Notes under the pieces: generated by a model
What the model was told of the DNA's origin: nothing
Databases searched by the model: none
Seen by the model: the letters and a program-made list of their open reading frames with translations, nothing else
Made by a program: the position numbers and the translations under genes
DNA from: Ignavibacterium sp.
Lineage (GTDB): Bacteria; Bacteroidota; Ignavibacteria; Ignavibacteriales; Ignavibacteriaceae
Direction: 5' to 3'
DNA: 58,571 bases
Assembly: GCA_018335755.1 (NCBI GenBank)
Contig: JAGXRK010000010.1
Coordinates: 1-58,571, forward strand
Part shown: positions 17,633 to 26,417 of the stretch, one piece after another
Layout of the letters: each line of letters starts with the position of its first letter
How positions within the stretch are numbered: position 1 is the first letter of the stretch

Positions 17633-17828
17633 CTAGTGTAGTGTCTCTTAAACAAGTGGTGTTATCAGGGTGATTAGCAAGCTGCATATTGGCTTCACTT
17701 TGTCATTCCGGCTTGTCCGGAATCTTTCTGATGGCTTCTATGAAGGATTCCCGACGCGTTTCACTTGCGGGAATGACATCCCTTTGGAGCTCTTCATAAC
17801 ACCAGCCGTTTATGAGATACTACACTAG
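17633..17828. mobile_element. 196-bp MITE with about 33-bp TIRs and CTAG duplication
   Basis: CTAGTGTAGTGTCTC...TGGTGTTAT on the left matches the complement of the right end (ATAACACCAGCC...GAGATACTACACTAG). It splits a repeat whose uninterrupted version stands at 4171-4200 (AATCAAAAGAATTCCT followed by AAGCTCAG), so the insertion borders can be read directly, with CTAG at both ends. The interior carries CATTCCGG...CCGGAATC palindromes; no ORF. Confidence 0.75.
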
Positions 17829-17900
17829 AAGCTCAGTTTCGGGGTTTTGAGTTATTCCCTCCCCCTTGAGGGGGGGAGGGTTAGGGAGAGGGTGATTGAG
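17829..17900. repeat. C/G-rich repeat, right half of the block split by the 196-bp MITE
   Basis: AAGCTCAGTTTCGGGG, then CCCTCCCCCTTGAGGGGGG and GGGTTAGGGAGAGGGTGATT, the same order as at 4187-4250. It ends 25 nt before manC. Confidence 0.6.
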
Positions 17901-17925
17901 AAGATATGGATAGAAAGGTATTCAG

Positions 17926-19332
17926 ATGAAGGCGCTTATACTTGCCGGCGGATCCGGAACGAGGCTATGGCCTCTCAGCAGAAAGAACTTTCCGAAACAG
18001 TTTCTGAAACTGAACAAAGGCAGTTCGCTTCTGCAGGATACGGTATCAAGACTTCTTAAAACATTTTCACCCGATGATGTTGTAGTCATGACAAACAGTG
18101 AATATAAATTCCATGTTCTATCTGATCTGGATGCTCTGTCAATGCTCCCATCGCCTTTTCATAACATAATTCTTGAGCCTTCAGGCAGAAATACCGCGCC
18201 GGCGATTGCACTCGGCATGAAATACTGCATGGAAAAACTCGGCTGCGGAGAGGACGAGGTTATATTTGTTTCGCCATCCGATCATATAATCAGACCTGCT
18301 GAAAAGTTTGCGGATTATATCGTACGTGCCGAAAAAATTGCGCGGGGCGGCTATATAGTAACATTCGGCATCAGTCCGCTGCGTCCCGAGACGGGTTACG
18401 GGTATATAAAGGCGGGCGAGCCGGCAGATGCAGACGCCGAGTACTTCAGCGCGGAGAGGTTTGTCGAAAAACCCGATACCGGGACTGCACGGCAGTATCT
18501 GGATCAGGGCGGGTATTACTGGAATTCAGGCATGTTTGCATTCGGTATAGGCGCTATGATGGAAGAGTTCGGAAAATACGCGCCGGAGATAAGAGAGTTG
18601 ATGGATGGGAACCTTGATACGCTGTTATCCAACTTTGAGCAGATGCCCGAAATCTCCATAGACTATGCAGTGGCCGAAAGATCGGACAGGATCGTAATCT
18701 TGCCCATCGATGTCTACTGGAATGATATTGGCTCCTGGGATTCCCTTTACGACGTAACCGACAAGGATGAGATGGGAAATGTCAAGATGGGCGACATAAT
18801 CGCGATAGATACGAGGGATAGCCTTATTATCAGCAATAAAAGGCTTATCTCTACCATTGGACTGGAAGATTGCCTGATTGTCGATACTGACGACGCGGTA
18901 TTGGTGGCAAAAAAAGGTGAGACCCAGAAGGTTCGGGAGGTTGTAAGGCGGTTGAACGAACAGAACAGGAAAGAGGCCTCGGAGCATCTGACTACATATC
19001 GTCCCTGGGGCAACTACACCATACTCGAAGAGGGAGAGCGGTACAAGATTAAAAGGATTGTGGTGAATCCCGGGGCACAACTCAGCCTTCAGATGCACTA
19101 TCACAGGTCTGAACACTGGGTTGTTGTGAGGGGCGCGGCCAGGGTTACCCTGGGAGAAAGTGAAATACATGTGCACGAAAACGAGTCCGTGTATGTCCCT
19201 AAATCCACTCTCCACAGACTCGAAAATCCCGGGAAAGTGCCGCTCGAGATTATAGAAGTTCAGAACGGCGAATACGTCGGCGAAGACGATATTGTGCGGA
19301 TCGATGACATATATGGCAGAAGCAAAAAATAA
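17926..19332 (+). CDS. manC: mannose-1-phosphate guanylyltransferase / mannose-6-phosphate isomerase
   Basis: 468 residues, type II bifunctional layout. N-terminal pyrophosphorylase [26 protein letters not shown] and YYWNSGMFAF; C-terminal cupin isomerase domain (about 350-465) with RPWGNY, QLSLQMHYHRSEHW and the metal ligands in HEN. It makes GDP-mannose, the substrate of Gmd. Upstream is the repeat-rich 17552-17925 gap; gmd follows after 65 nt. Confidence 0.94.
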   Translation: MKALILAGGSGTRLWPLSRKNFPKQFLKLNKGSSLLQDTVSRLLKTFSPDDVVVMTNSEYKFHVLSDLDALSMLPSPFHNIILEPSGRNTAPAIALGMKYCMEKLGCGEDEVIFVSPSDHIIRPAEKFADYIVRAEKIARGGYIVTFGISPLRPETGYGYIKAGEPADADAEYFSAERFVEKPDTGTARQYLDQGGYYWNSGMFAFGIGAMMEEFGKYAPEIRELMDGNLDTLLSNFEQMPEISIDYAVAERSDRIVILPIDVYWNDIGSWDSLYDVTDKDEMGNVKMGDIIAIDTRDSLIISNKRLISTIGLEDCLIVDTDDAVLVAKKGETQKVREVVRRLNEQNRKEASEHLTTYRPWGNYTILEEGERYKIKRIVVNPGAQLSLQMHYHRSEHWVVVRGAARVTLGESEIHVHENESVYVPKSTLHRLENPGKVPLEIIEVQNGEYVGEDDIVRIDDIYGRSKK

Positions 19333-19397
19333 TCATTCAATCTTCAAAGTTCCGTGTTCACTAAACACTTAAATTTGAATTGTGAAAGGAGGGTGAT

Positions 19398-20588
19398 TTG
19401 AGAAAAGCCCTTATCACCGGCATCACCGGCCAGGACGGCTCCTATCTTGCTGAACTGCTGCTCTCAAAGGGCTACGAGGTGCACGGCCTGATCAGGAGGT
19501 CAAGCGCCTTCAACACCGGCAGGATAGACCATATTTATACAGACCCGCATATTCCGGGAACAAGATTATTTCTCCATTATGGCGATCTCGCCGATTCAGG
19601 ACAGCTTGCAAATATTATCTATAATATAAGACCGGACGAGATTTACCATCTTGGCGCCCAGAGCCATGTTAAAGTCAGTTTCGACATGCCGGAATACACG
19701 GGTGACATAGTCGCCATCGGAACGACAAGGCTGCTTGATGCTATAAGACGAAGCGGGATAAATGCCAGGTTTTACCAGGCATCTTCATCCGAGATGTTCG
19801 GGGCCTCGCCGCCGCCACAGAATGAAAATACACTCTTTTATCCCCGCAGCCCCTATGCAGCAGCCAAGGTATACGCATACTGGATGACGGTGAATTATCG
19901 CGAAGGTTACGGTATGTTCGCCTGCAACGGTATCCTTTTTAACCATGAGTCGCCCCGCAGGGGTGAGACGTTCGTAACGAGAAAAATTACCCGTGCGCTC
20001 GCCAATATCCTTGCCGGCAAACAGAAGAAGCTCTATCTCGGCAATATCGAATCGAAGAGGGACTGGGGTTTTGCGCCTGAATATGTGGAGTGCCAGTGGC
20101 TTATTCTCCAGCAGGATGAACCGGCTGACTTCGTGATTGGCACCGGCAAAAGCCATTCTGTAAAGCAATTCGTCGAGAAGGCATTTGCCTACGCAGGCAT
20201 AGAAATAAAGTGGAAAGGCAAAGGAGTAAAGCAAAAAGGCATCATTGAAGCCCTTGACAGGGATCTGTTATCCATGATCAGAGATAACAGATCACGGATT
20301 ACGAATCACGAATTACGAAAGGGAAACACGATCATCGAAATTGACCCCAAATATTTCCGTCCGACAGATGTGGATTTTCTTAAGGCTGATATCTCAAAGG
20401 CGAGGCGGAAACTTGGATGGGAACCGAGGACCACCTTCGATGAACTGGTAAAGATAATGGTCGACTACGATATGAAGCTCATCCATCTGACCCCTGTCGG
20501 TGAAGGCATAAAAATATGCGAGAAAAAAGGATTCACCTACACCAGACACGACTTCTCAAAGTATGAAAAGATAAGGGAACGTTGCTGA
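19398..20588 (+). CDS. gmd: GDP-mannose 4,6-dehydratase with an in-frame repeat insertion
   Basis: 396 residues, longer than the usual 340-370. Start is TTG behind a strong GGAGGGTGA site. Motifs: [34 protein letters not shown] (YxxxK) and [16 protein letters not shown]. It makes GDP-4-keto-6-deoxymannose for Fcl. Just before the conserved [12 protein letters not shown] the protein has about 20 extra residues ([20 protein letters not shown]), encoded by an 11-bp inverted repeat and a heptamer array (20262-20317). The insertion is in a surface region of the family by position, so activity may survive. Confidence 0.93.
   Translation: MRKALITGITGQDGSYLAELLLSKGYEVHGLIRRSSAFNTGRIDHIYTDPHIPGTRLFLHYGDLADSGQLANIIYNIRPDEIYHLGAQSHVKVSFDMPEYTGDIVAIGTTRLLDAIRRSGINARFYQASSSEMFGASPPPQNENTLFYPRSPYAAAKVYAYWMTVNYREGYGMFACNGILFNHESPRRGETFVTRKITRALANILAGKQKKLYLGNIESKRDWGFAPEYVECQWLILQQDEPADFVIGTGKSHSVKQFVEKAFAYAGIEIKWKGKGVKQKGIIEALDRDLLSMIRDNRSRITNHELRKGNTIIEIDPKYFRPTDVDFLKADISKARRKLGWEPRTTFDELVKIMVDYDMKLIHLTPVGEGIKICEKKGFTYTRHDFSKYEKIRERC
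20262..20317 (+). repeat. in-gene hairpin plus heptamer array in gmd
   Basis: GATCTGTTATC (20262) and its exact complement GATAACAGATC (20283) form an 11-bp stem. Five 7-bp units follow in phase from 20283: GATAACA, GATCACG, GATTACG, AATCACG, AATTACG. The reading frame of gmd runs through it. Confidence 0.8.
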
Positions 20589-20592
20589 AGAC

Positions 20593-20620
20593 CGTGAAAC
20601 GTAATTCGTGAATCGTGATT
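20593..20620 (-). repeat. heptamer array after gmd (inverted)
   Basis: Four units CGTGAAA, CGTAATT, CGTGAAT, CGTGATT directly after the gmd stop. They are the reverse complement of the units inside gmd, making an inverted pair about 300 bp apart. The rest of 20621-20730 shows nothing I can name. Confidence 0.75.
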
Positions 20621-20730
20621 TGAAATTTAGGCTATCTTCCGTTGGTAAATATTTTTTTGGAGCGGACAGAATCTGTTAAAAAGATGCTTAACGGGCTCAT
20701 TAACAGCCTAAAGAAACGAACAGACTGACT

Positions 20731-20779
20731 TTCACGACTCACGACTCACGATTTACGAATCACTAATCACCATTTACGA
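20731..20779 (+). repeat. heptamer array running into the fcl start codon
   Basis: Seven units in exact 7-bp phase: TTCACGA, CTCACGA, CTCACGA, TTTACGA, ATCACTA, ATCACCA, TTTACGA. The last A is the A of the fcl ATG. No normal ribosome site is left in front of fcl. Confidence 0.8.
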
Positions 20780-21903
20780 TGAATAAAACCGATAAAATAT
20801 TCGTTGCGGGCGGGAACGGGATGGTCGGTTCCTCCATCATCAGGGGGCTTGTTTCTGCAGGATATCAGAATATCATCTCCAGCTATTACAGAAAAAAACC
20901 GCTCACGGATAACGAATCACGAATCACGTTCTTTGAACTCGACCTGAGAAGGCAGATGGATACTGAGAACTTCTTTGAGCGGGAGAGACCGGATTACGTC
21001 TTTCTCGCTGCCGCAAAAGTGGGCGGGATCCTTGCGAACAACACCTACCGCGCCGAGTTTATCTATGATAACCTCATGATTGCCGCAAACGTCATAGATG
21101 CTTCACATAAATGCGGAGTGAAGAAGCTGCTGAACCTCGGCTCGTCCTGCATCTACCCGAAATTTGCGCCACAGCCCATTAAGGAAGAGTATCTGCTGAC
21201 AGGGCTGCTTGAACCGACCAATGAACCCTATGCGATCGCAAAGATAGCCGCCATTAAGCTCTGCAGGTATTATAACGAGCAATACGGGACGGACTTCATC
21301 TCGGTGATGCCGACTAACCTCTTTGGCACAGGCGACAACTTCAATCTTGAAACAGCTCATGTCCTGCCTGCCTTGATAAGAAAATTTTATATCGGAAAAC
21401 TTTTATCCGAAAGAAAACATGACGAAATAGCAATGGACATGAAAAGATTTCCTGCCGGCTTTAATCTTCACCCCGACAATGAACTTATGACGACTCTTGC
21501 CTCACTGGGAATCACTGCGGATTCCATTAAACTATGGGGTTCGGGGAAACCTTTCAGGGAATTCCTTTTTGTGGATGACCTGGCCGGGGCCTGCATATTC
21601 CTTATGGATAAATATGATGCGAAGCTTTTTTCCTCTCCTGACTTCGGGAACGGTGCAGGCGAGTTTATAAATATAGGCATGGGCAAAGACCTGACGATCG
21701 GAGACCTTGCTATGCTTGTGAAAGAGATAGTAGGATATAAGGGAGAGATCGAATGGGACGCCTCGAAGCCTGACGGTACTCCGAGGAAGCTGCTCGACAT
21801 ATCAAGGATAAAATCCCTGGGCTGGCGTCCGGAGACGAGTCTTGAAGAGGGAATAAGAAGGACTTACGAATGGTACCTGTCAGACCGGCAGGCAACAGGC
21901 TGA
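20779..21903 (+). CDS. fcl: GDP-L-fucose synthase
   Basis: 374 residues (usual 310-325). NADP motif GGNGMVGS, AAAKVGGILANN, NLGSSCIYPK, catalytic YAIAK (EPYAIAKIAAIK) and NLFGTGDNF. It epimerises and reduces the Gmd product to GDP-L-fucose. Extra length comes from an in-frame heptamer stretch (PLTDNESRIT, 20902-20929) and an insertion after KLLSERKHDE. Its ATG is fused to a heptamer array, so translation may depend on gmd or on an unusual site. Confidence 0.92.
   Translation: MNKTDKIFVAGGNGMVGSSIIRGLVSAGYQNIISSYYRKKPLTDNESRITFFELDLRRQMDTENFFERERPDYVFLAAAKVGGILANNTYRAEFIYDNLMIAANVIDASHKCGVKKLLNLGSSCIYPKFAPQPIKEEYLLTGLLEPTNEPYAIAKIAAIKLCRYYNEQYGTDFISVMPTNLFGTGDNFNLETAHVLPALIRKFYIGKLLSERKHDEIAMDMKRFPAGFNLHPDNELMTTLASLGITADSIKLWGSGKPFREFLFVDDLAGACIFLMDKYDAKLFSSPDFGNGAGEFINIGMGKDLTIGDLAMLVKEIVGYKGEIEWDASKPDGTPRKLLDISRIKSLGWRPETSLEEGIRRTYEWYLSDRQATG
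20902..20929 (+). repeat. in-gene heptamer array in fcl
   Basis: Four units CTCACGG, ATAACGA, ATCACGA, ATCACGT inside the coding frame, adding residues LTDNESRIT between SSYYRKK and the conserved ELDLRRQ strand. Same unit family and orientation as in gmd. Confidence 0.75.
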
Positions 21904-21929
21904 AGCATAAAGGAGTTTGAAAGGAAAAA

Positions 21930-22067
21930 ATGAGTTTCTTTGAATTGAAAAGCAGAAGCTGCGAAATTGTATCAGATTTTATGAGGAAGAGAGACCGGGA
22001 GACGCTGGCTGCGTTAATAGCCGGGCTCATTACCGGAGTAATAATTTTTTTTACGATGTTAAGGTAA
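21930..22067 (+). CDS. small single-pass membrane protein (45 aa)
   Basis: ATG preceded by AAGGA at a good distance. Sequence begins MSFFELKSRSCEIVSDFMRK and ends with one membrane helix (LAALIAGLITGVIIFFTML). No family recognised. It starts 27 nt after fcl, so it could be cotranscribed. Short length makes it uncertain, but RBS, start and a clean transmembrane segment together argue for a real gene. Confidence 0.5.
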   Translation: MSFFELKSRSCEIVSDFMRKRDRETLAALIAGLITGVIIFFTMLR

Positions 22068-22156
22068 GGTTTTTAACAGCACAGCCCCGCGAACCTCACC
22101 TCTTGAGTTCCCCAATTATACTTGTCCTTTATTGGGCTGGTATAAAACAAATATAT

Positions 22157-22334
22157 GAACCTATCTCACAATAGGTAATTCGAATAGTCCGTCACCCTCG
22201 CGAAAGCGGGGGTCCATTTAAAGCCTTGAAAAGCATGGATTCCCTCCGTCAATACGTAAGACGGATGCGCGGGAATGACGATCGGGAGCGAAGCGATGGG
22301 GAAAAGGAAATTTGAGTAATTTTGAGATAGATTC
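22157..22334 (-). repeat. 178-bp MITE with TIR GAACCTATCTCA, copy 2 (inverted)
   Basis: Reverse-complement relative of 11623-11790; long stretches agree, e.g. CCGTCACCCTCGCGAAAGCG and GGATTCCCTCCGTCAATAC. The right end (GAGATAGATTC) stops exactly one base before the ATG of the epimerase gene, so the element supplies its whole upstream region. Confidence 0.8.
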
Positions 22335-23345
22335 ATGAATAAAAAATACCTTATCACCGGCGCTGCCGGATTTATCGGTTTCCACTTATGTAAAAAGCTG
22401 CTGGAGTCTGGCCTTGCTGTTGCAGGACTCGATAACCTTAATGATTACTATGACGTAAACCTGAAAAAGGCGCGTCTTAAGCAACTGCAGGAGATGGGGA
22501 ACTTCAGGTTTTTCAGGACGAGCCTGGAGGAAAAAGAAAAAATACTGGATATATTCAAATCGGAACGATTCGACACTGTGGTCAATCTTGCAGCCCAGGC
22601 CGGGGTGCGGTATTCTCTCCTGAATCCCTATTCATATATCGACAGCAATATCTGCGGTTTTCTCAATATCCTTGAGGGATGCAGACATTTCGGTGTCGGT
22701 CACCTTGTATTTGCGTCTTCGAGTTCTGTCTACGGACTCAATACCAGCATGCCTTTTTCTGTTCATCACAACGTTGACCACCCGATCTCTCTGTATGCAG
22801 CGACAAAAAAAGCGAATGAACTGATGGCCCATTCATACAGCTATCTGTACAATATCCCCGCAACCGGCCTCAGGTTCTTTACTGTTTACGGGCCATGGGG
22901 CAGACCGGATATGGCCCTCTTTATATTCACAAAAGCGATACTGGAGGGTAAGCCGATCGACGTATTCAACTATGGAAAGATGAAGAGGGATTTTACCTAT
23001 ATCGACGACATCGTATCCGGAGTAGCCAGGGTTTCTGAAATTCTGCCGGCGCCCAATAAGGACTGGAGCGGCAGCAATCCCGACCCTGCAACGAGCTGCG
23101 CTCCGTATAAGCTCTACAATATAGGCAACAACAACCCGGTTGAACTGATGGAGTTTATTGAAGTGCTGGAGAATAACCTGAATAAAAAGGCGGAGAAAAA
23201 TTTTCTGCCCATACAGGCGGGCGATGTGCCTGCGACCTGTGCTGATGTGGATGACCTTGAAAAGGAGGCAGGTTTCAGGCCGGCAACCAGCATCGAGACG
23301 GGTATCAGAAAATTTGTAGAGTGGTACAGAGAGTATTACCGTTGA
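22335..23345 (+). CDS. NAD-dependent sugar epimerase, UDP-glucuronate 4-epimerase-like
   Basis: 336 residues, extended [13 protein letters not shown] nucleotide motif, [17 protein letters not shown] (typical of CapI/LpsL UDP-glucuronate 4-epimerases), [17 protein letters not shown] (YxxxK) and [15 protein letters not shown]. The following dehydrogenase makes a UDP-uronic acid, so this enzyme likely gives UDP-galacturonate or its N-acetyl counterpart. It is 6 nt before the dehydrogenase gene. Its upstream DNA is MITE copy 2. Confidence 0.88.
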   Translation: MNKKYLITGAAGFIGFHLCKKLLESGLAVAGLDNLNDYYDVNLKKARLKQLQEMGNFRFFRTSLEEKEKILDIFKSERFDTVVNLAAQAGVRYSLLNPYSYIDSNICGFLNILEGCRHFGVGHLVFASSSSVYGLNTSMPFSVHHNVDHPISLYAATKKANELMAHSYSYLYNIPATGLRFFTVYGPWGRPDMALFIFTKAILEGKPIDVFNYGKMKRDFTYIDDIVSGVARVSEILPAPNKDWSGSNPDPATSCAPYKLYNIGNNNPVELMEFIEVLENNLNKKAEKNFLPIQAGDVPATCADVDDLEKEAGFRPATSIETGIRKFVEWYREYYR

Positions 23346-23351
23346 TAAGGA

Positions 23352-24665
23352 GTGAATGTGGAACTGATTGGGAAGATTAAGTCGCGAAAAGCCAGAATCG
23401 GAGTCATCGGCCTCGGGTATGTAGGATTGCCTCTTGTCATCGAATTCTGCAGGGCGGGCTTCGCTGTGACCGGCTTCGACTTGGATGCCAGGAAAGTTCT
23501 GATGCTCAGAAAAGGCAGAAGCTACATTCGGCATATTCCGGCTGAACGCATCAGGGAGCAGTCGAAGAGGTTTACGGCTACAACCGATTTTAGTGATCTC
23601 GCGAAGATGGAATGCATTATCCTCTGCGTGCCTACTCCGCTCGACAAAAACAGAGAACCCGACATGACATATGTATTTGGCACAACCCGGACAGTTGCCC
23701 AAAACCTGCGGAGGGGACAGCTCATTGTCCTCGAATCGACCACTTATCCGGGAACGACTGATGAGGAGATGCGTTTGATCCTTGAACAGAAAGGACTTAA
23801 GGCAGGCAGGGATTTTTTCCTGGCATATTCTCCCGAGCGTGAGGACCCTAATAATAAAGATTTTTCCGTCAGAACTATCCCAAAGGTGGTGGGCGGATAT
23901 ACGAAGAAATGTCTTGCCGCGGCAATGGCCCTTTATGGTTCGATTGTGGAAAATACGGTGCCTGTATCCTCCACAAAGGTTGCCGAGGCAACAAAGCTGC
24001 TCGAAAACATTTACCGCTCGGTGAACATTGCACTGGTGAACGAGATGAAGATGCTTTTTGAACGCATGGGCATCGATATCTGGGAGGTAATCGGGGCGTC
24101 GAAGACCAAGCCATTTGGCTTCCATGCCTTTTATCCGGGACCCGGATTGGGCGGCCACTGCATACCCATCGACCCTTTCTATCTCACCTGGAAGGCGAGG
24201 GAATACGATTTCCGCACCCGCTTCATCGAACTCGCCGGCGAGATAAACACCAGTATGCCCTATTATGTTGTGCAGAAAGCAGAGCTGATTCTGAACAGGT
24301 TTAGAAAACCGCTGAATGGCTCGAGGATTCTCATCCTCGGAGTGGCATACAAGAAAGATGTTGACGACCAGAGGGAGTCCCCGGCGCTCCGCATAATACA
24401 GCTTCTGAAAAACCAGGGGGCAAGAGTGCAGTACCACGACCCTCATGTGCCCGCCTGCAGGGGCCACAGGCAGTATCCCGATATAGCCATGAGATCGGTA
24501 AAGCTTACAAAAGATGCCCTGAAAAACGCCGACCTCGTCCTCCTTGTGACCGATCATGCCTCATTTGATTACGCGTTCATCGAAAAATATGCAAAATGTA
24601 TCATCGATACACGGGATGCATTCAGGAAGAACGGTATCAAAAGCAGAAAGATATTCAGTTCATAA
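23352..24665 (+). CDS. nucleotide-sugar dehydrogenase (UDP-GlcNAc/UDP-Glc 6-dehydrogenase, WbpA/TviB type)
   Basis: 437 residues. GVIGLGYVGLPL Rossmann motif, VPTPLD, ESTTYPGTTDE, YSPEREDP, catalytic Cys in GPGLGGHCIPIDPFYL, and the C-terminal GVAYKKDVDDQRESPA. The WbpA/TviB group oxidises C6 of UDP-GlcNAc or related sugars to uronic acids. The frame opens with GTG at 23352, but GTG 23358 has AAGGAG at better spacing and may be the true start. It pairs with the upstream epimerase. The toxin-antitoxin array begins just after it. Confidence 0.9.
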   Translation: MNVELIGKIKSRKARIGVIGLGYVGLPLVIEFCRAGFAVTGFDLDARKVLMLRKGRSYIRHIPAERIREQSKRFTATTDFSDLAKMECIILCVPTPLDKNREPDMTYVFGTTRTVAQNLRRGQLIVLESTTYPGTTDEEMRLILEQKGLKAGRDFFLAYSPEREDPNNKDFSVRTIPKVVGGYTKKCLAAAMALYGSIVENTVPVSSTKVAEATKLLENIYRSVNIALVNEMKMLFERMGIDIWEVIGASKTKPFGFHAFYPGPGLGGHCIPIDPFYLTWKAREYDFRTRFIELAGEINTSMPYYVVQKAELILNRFRKPLNGSRILILGVAYKKDVDDQRESPALRIIQLLKNQGARVQYHDPHVPACRGHRQYPDIAMRSVKLTKDALKNADLVLLVTDHASFDYAFIEKYAKCIIDTRDAFRKNGIKSRKIFSS

Positions 24666-24682
24666 TGCTGAAATTGGCAACA

Positions 24683-24731
24683 AAGTTCACGTTTCACAGT
24701 TTTTTACACTTTACACATTACTCATTACGGT
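24683..24731 (+). repeat. heptamer array at the head of toxin-antitoxin module 1
   Basis: Seven units in phase: AAGTTCA, CGTTTCA, CAGTTTT, TTACACT, TTACACA, TTACTCA, TTACGGT. More degenerate than those ahead of modules 2-4. Bases 24732-24860 hold only a short AACGCGATAA-type fragment. Confidence 0.55.
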
Positions 24732-24860
24732 CATTTATTAAGCTATCAACCCTAAAGCCGCAATGAACGCGATAACCCAACAAACTCTATTGCGGTCAAG
24801 TTGTTTAAATTGGCAATGACCCCTGAATCCAATACCGAATATTGGGAGTAATCTCTCTTA

Positions 24861-25179
24861 ATGGGAATTATTGCATTAGTAAAGCAGGCATCAGCAAAGA
24901 GAATTCTCTATTCCCTCCACGCTTTGGATGAAATGAATGCCGAACCCGAAATAATAACTACCAATGAAATTAAGGTATGTTATAAACCATGGAGAAATAA
25001 TTGAAGATTATCCGGAAGATAAACGGGGACATAGCTGCCTGATGTTTGCAATGACTGACAAAGTAAGACCTGTTCATATTGTTTGTGCTCCTAAAGGGGA
25101 GTATCTTGCTATAATAACAGCATATGTGCCATCTTTAGAAAAATGGGAGCCGGACTTTAAGACAAGGAGGAAAAAATGA
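24861..25179 (+). pseudogene. DUF4258 protein, frameshifted
   Basis: The frame from ATG 24861 (IIALVKQASAKRILYSLHAL..., ending TTNEIK) and the frame from 24964 (RYVINHGEIIEDYPED...) form one DUF4258-type protein of about 105 residues, split by an apparent extra G at 24974-24975. DUF4258 proteins are toxin-like partners of YgiT/MqsA-type antitoxins. The YgiT gene follows with an ATGA overlap. Either a true inactivating mutation or a sequencing error. Confidence 0.7.
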
Positions 25180-25388
25180 AGTGCCTGATGTGTAACGGCG
25201 AAATGGAAAAGTCGGTTGTTGCTTACACGGTTGACAGAAAGGGATACCACCTGTTTATTGAAAAAGTGCCGGCTTATGTTTGCTCACGATGTGGTGAAAA
25301 ATTCTTTGAGGAAAAAGAAGTTGAAGCAATCCAGAATATGATTAAGGCATTAGAAGAAAAAATGCAGGACATTTTAGTAGCAGCCTAA
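25176..25388 (+). CDS. YgiT-type zinc-finger antitoxin
   Basis: 70 residues with two CxxC pairs (CLMCNG at 3-8 and CSRCGEKF near 36), as in the N-terminal zinc domain of MqsA/YgiT, but without the helix-turn-helix half. With the upstream DUF4258 gene it forms a common toxin-antitoxin arrangement. The start overlaps the DUF4258 stop and has GGAGG before it. Confidence 0.85.
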   Translation: MKCLMCNGEMEKSVVAYTVDRKGYHLFIEKVPAYVCSRCGEKFFEEKEVEAIQNMIKALEEKMQDILVAA

Positions 25389-25406
25389 TCTTTACCTTCA
25401 ATGAAC

Positions 25407-25497
25407 GCTTCGCGCTTCACGATTCACGATTCACTGTTCACGATTCACTGTTCACGATTCACTGTTCACGATTCACTGTTCACGATTCACTGTTCAC
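25407..25497 (+). repeat. heptamer array, module 2 head (13 units)
   Basis: The longest array: GCTTCGC, GCTTCAC, then GATTCAC twice, and five alternations with TGTTCAC, giving a 14-bp higher-order unit (GATTCACTGTTCAC). All 13 units keep exact 7-bp phase over 91 bp. Confidence 0.9.
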
Positions 25498-25507
25498 GGC
25501 CGTTAAG

Positions 25508-25550
25508 ACGCTTTAAGGTCTTCAAAAGTTGACTAATTCAACAACGTACC
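25508..25550 (+). repeat. 43-bp core repeat, copy 1
   Basis: ACGCTTTAAGGTCTTCAAAA then GTTGACTAATTCAAC and AACGTACC. Contains two small stems (AAGAC/GTCTT and GTTGA/TCAAC). Recurs at 26310 and 27305, each time between a heptamer array and a toxin-antitoxin operon. Confidence 0.8.
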
Positions 25551-25604
25551 TAATCTAATATGATAAAATTAAAAATAACCAAAATTTTCGGAAGGAGGAT
25601 ATAA

Positions 25605-25847
25605 ATGCCTAAAACCAAGGAAATAGACATTGATCTGTTGCCCGAAGATATAAAGAGATCGTTTATCGATTATTATGAGTACCTGGTCCACAAGTATGCT
25701 GTGAAAAAGAAGTGCACAGGGAAAGAGGAGCGCTATTCTGAAGAAATGAAAAAAAAGAAAAAGCTCTTTTTTAAGTCAATAGCTACGCACACCTTTAACT
25801 TGCCTGAAGGTTACAAATTTAACAGGGAAGAATTGCATGAGCGATAG
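25605..25847 (+). CDS. antitoxin partner of PIN toxin (hypothetical)
   Basis: 80 residues, charged, starting MPKTKEIDIDLLPEDIKRSF; no domain recognised beyond similarity in style to small VapB-like or DUF2281-like antitoxins. A run of lysines sits mid-protein. RBS GGAGG lies before ATG. It overlaps the PIN gene by 11 nt, the usual antitoxin-first order, which is the main ground for the call. Confidence 0.7.
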   Translation: MPKTKEIDIDLLPEDIKRSFIDYYEYLVHKYAVKKKCTGKEERYSEEMKKKKKLFFKSIATHTFNLPEGYKFNREELHER

Positions 25848-26265
25848 AATTTTTGTTGATACTAATTTATGGGTATACTCATATTCTAAAGACGATAAAA
25901 GCGATAAATGTAATGAACTGCTGGATAAGCATTTTGAGAAAGTGCATTTAAGCACTCAGGTCTTGGGCGAAATCTTTTCAGTCCTTACAAAAAAAAGTGG
26001 AAAAACCAAAAAAGAAGCAAAACAAATAATTTCTGATTTGACCGCAAGTTTTAACATTACTGATGTGTTGACAGTAACAATAAATAACGCCATAGACATT
26101 AGTATAAAATATGCATTCTCCTACTGGGACAGCCTCATAATTGCTTCAGCATTGGAGAGCAATTGTTCTGTTCTGTATACCGAAGACATGCAGGACGGGC
26201 AGATAATCGACAATACACTCAAAATTGTGAATCCTTTTACTGCGAAGAAATCAAAAAAACCGTAA
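25837..26265 (+). CDS. PIN-domain toxin (VapC-like RNase)
   Basis: 142 residues. Acidic residues of the PIN site are present: IFVDTNLWVYSYS (Asp8), VLGEIFSVL (Glu), SYWDSLIIASAL (Asp) and LYTEDMQDGQ. Such toxins cut tRNA or rRNA in the cytoplasm. Paired with the upstream small gene. The last 12 codons and the following bases recur at 27917-28000. Confidence 0.9.
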   Translation: MSDRIFVDTNLWVYSYSKDDKSDKCNELLDKHFEKVHLSTQVLGEIFSVLTKKSGKTKKEAKQIISDLTASFNITDVLTVTINNAIDISIKYAFSYWDSLIIASALESNCSVLYTEDMQDGQIIDNTLKIVNPFTAKKSKKP

Positions 26266-26297
26266 TAGTGTTCACTATGACCCATGAACTCTTCATC

Positions 26298-26318
26298 TTT
26301 TCACGATTCACGCTTTAC
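26298..26318 (+). repeat. heptamer array, module 3 head
   Basis: Three units CTTTTCA, CGATTCA, CGCTTTA, running into the 43-bp core. Short and partly overlapping the core. Confidence 0.65.
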
Positions 26319-26353
26319 GGTCTTCAAAAGTTGACTGATTCAACAAAGTTAGC
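26310..26353 (+). repeat. 43-bp core repeat, copy 2
   Basis: ACGCTTTACGGTCTTCAAAA, GTTGACTGATTCAAC, AAAGTTAGC. Precedes the DUF4258/DUF2283 operon by 65 nt. Confidence 0.8.
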
Positions 26354-26417
26354 AACTGAACCAAGCAGATTGGTTGCTCTTTGCTGGTATAATAATGAAG
26401 GAAAAAGATAATAAGAA

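Noticed and set aside
20250..20330. Intein or domain insertion in gmd
   Set aside because: The extra sequence is only about 20 residues made of heptamer repeats and a hairpin; no intein motifs.
22833..24557. 574-codon open frame on the minus strand
   Set aside because: It is the shadow of the epimerase and dehydrogenase genes, both with full motif sets on the plus strand; its product shows no recognisable domain.
25407..25497. Tandem GATTCAC/TGTTCAC units as a CRISPR array
   Set aside because: Units are 7 bp and contiguous with no spacers; no cas genes in the window.
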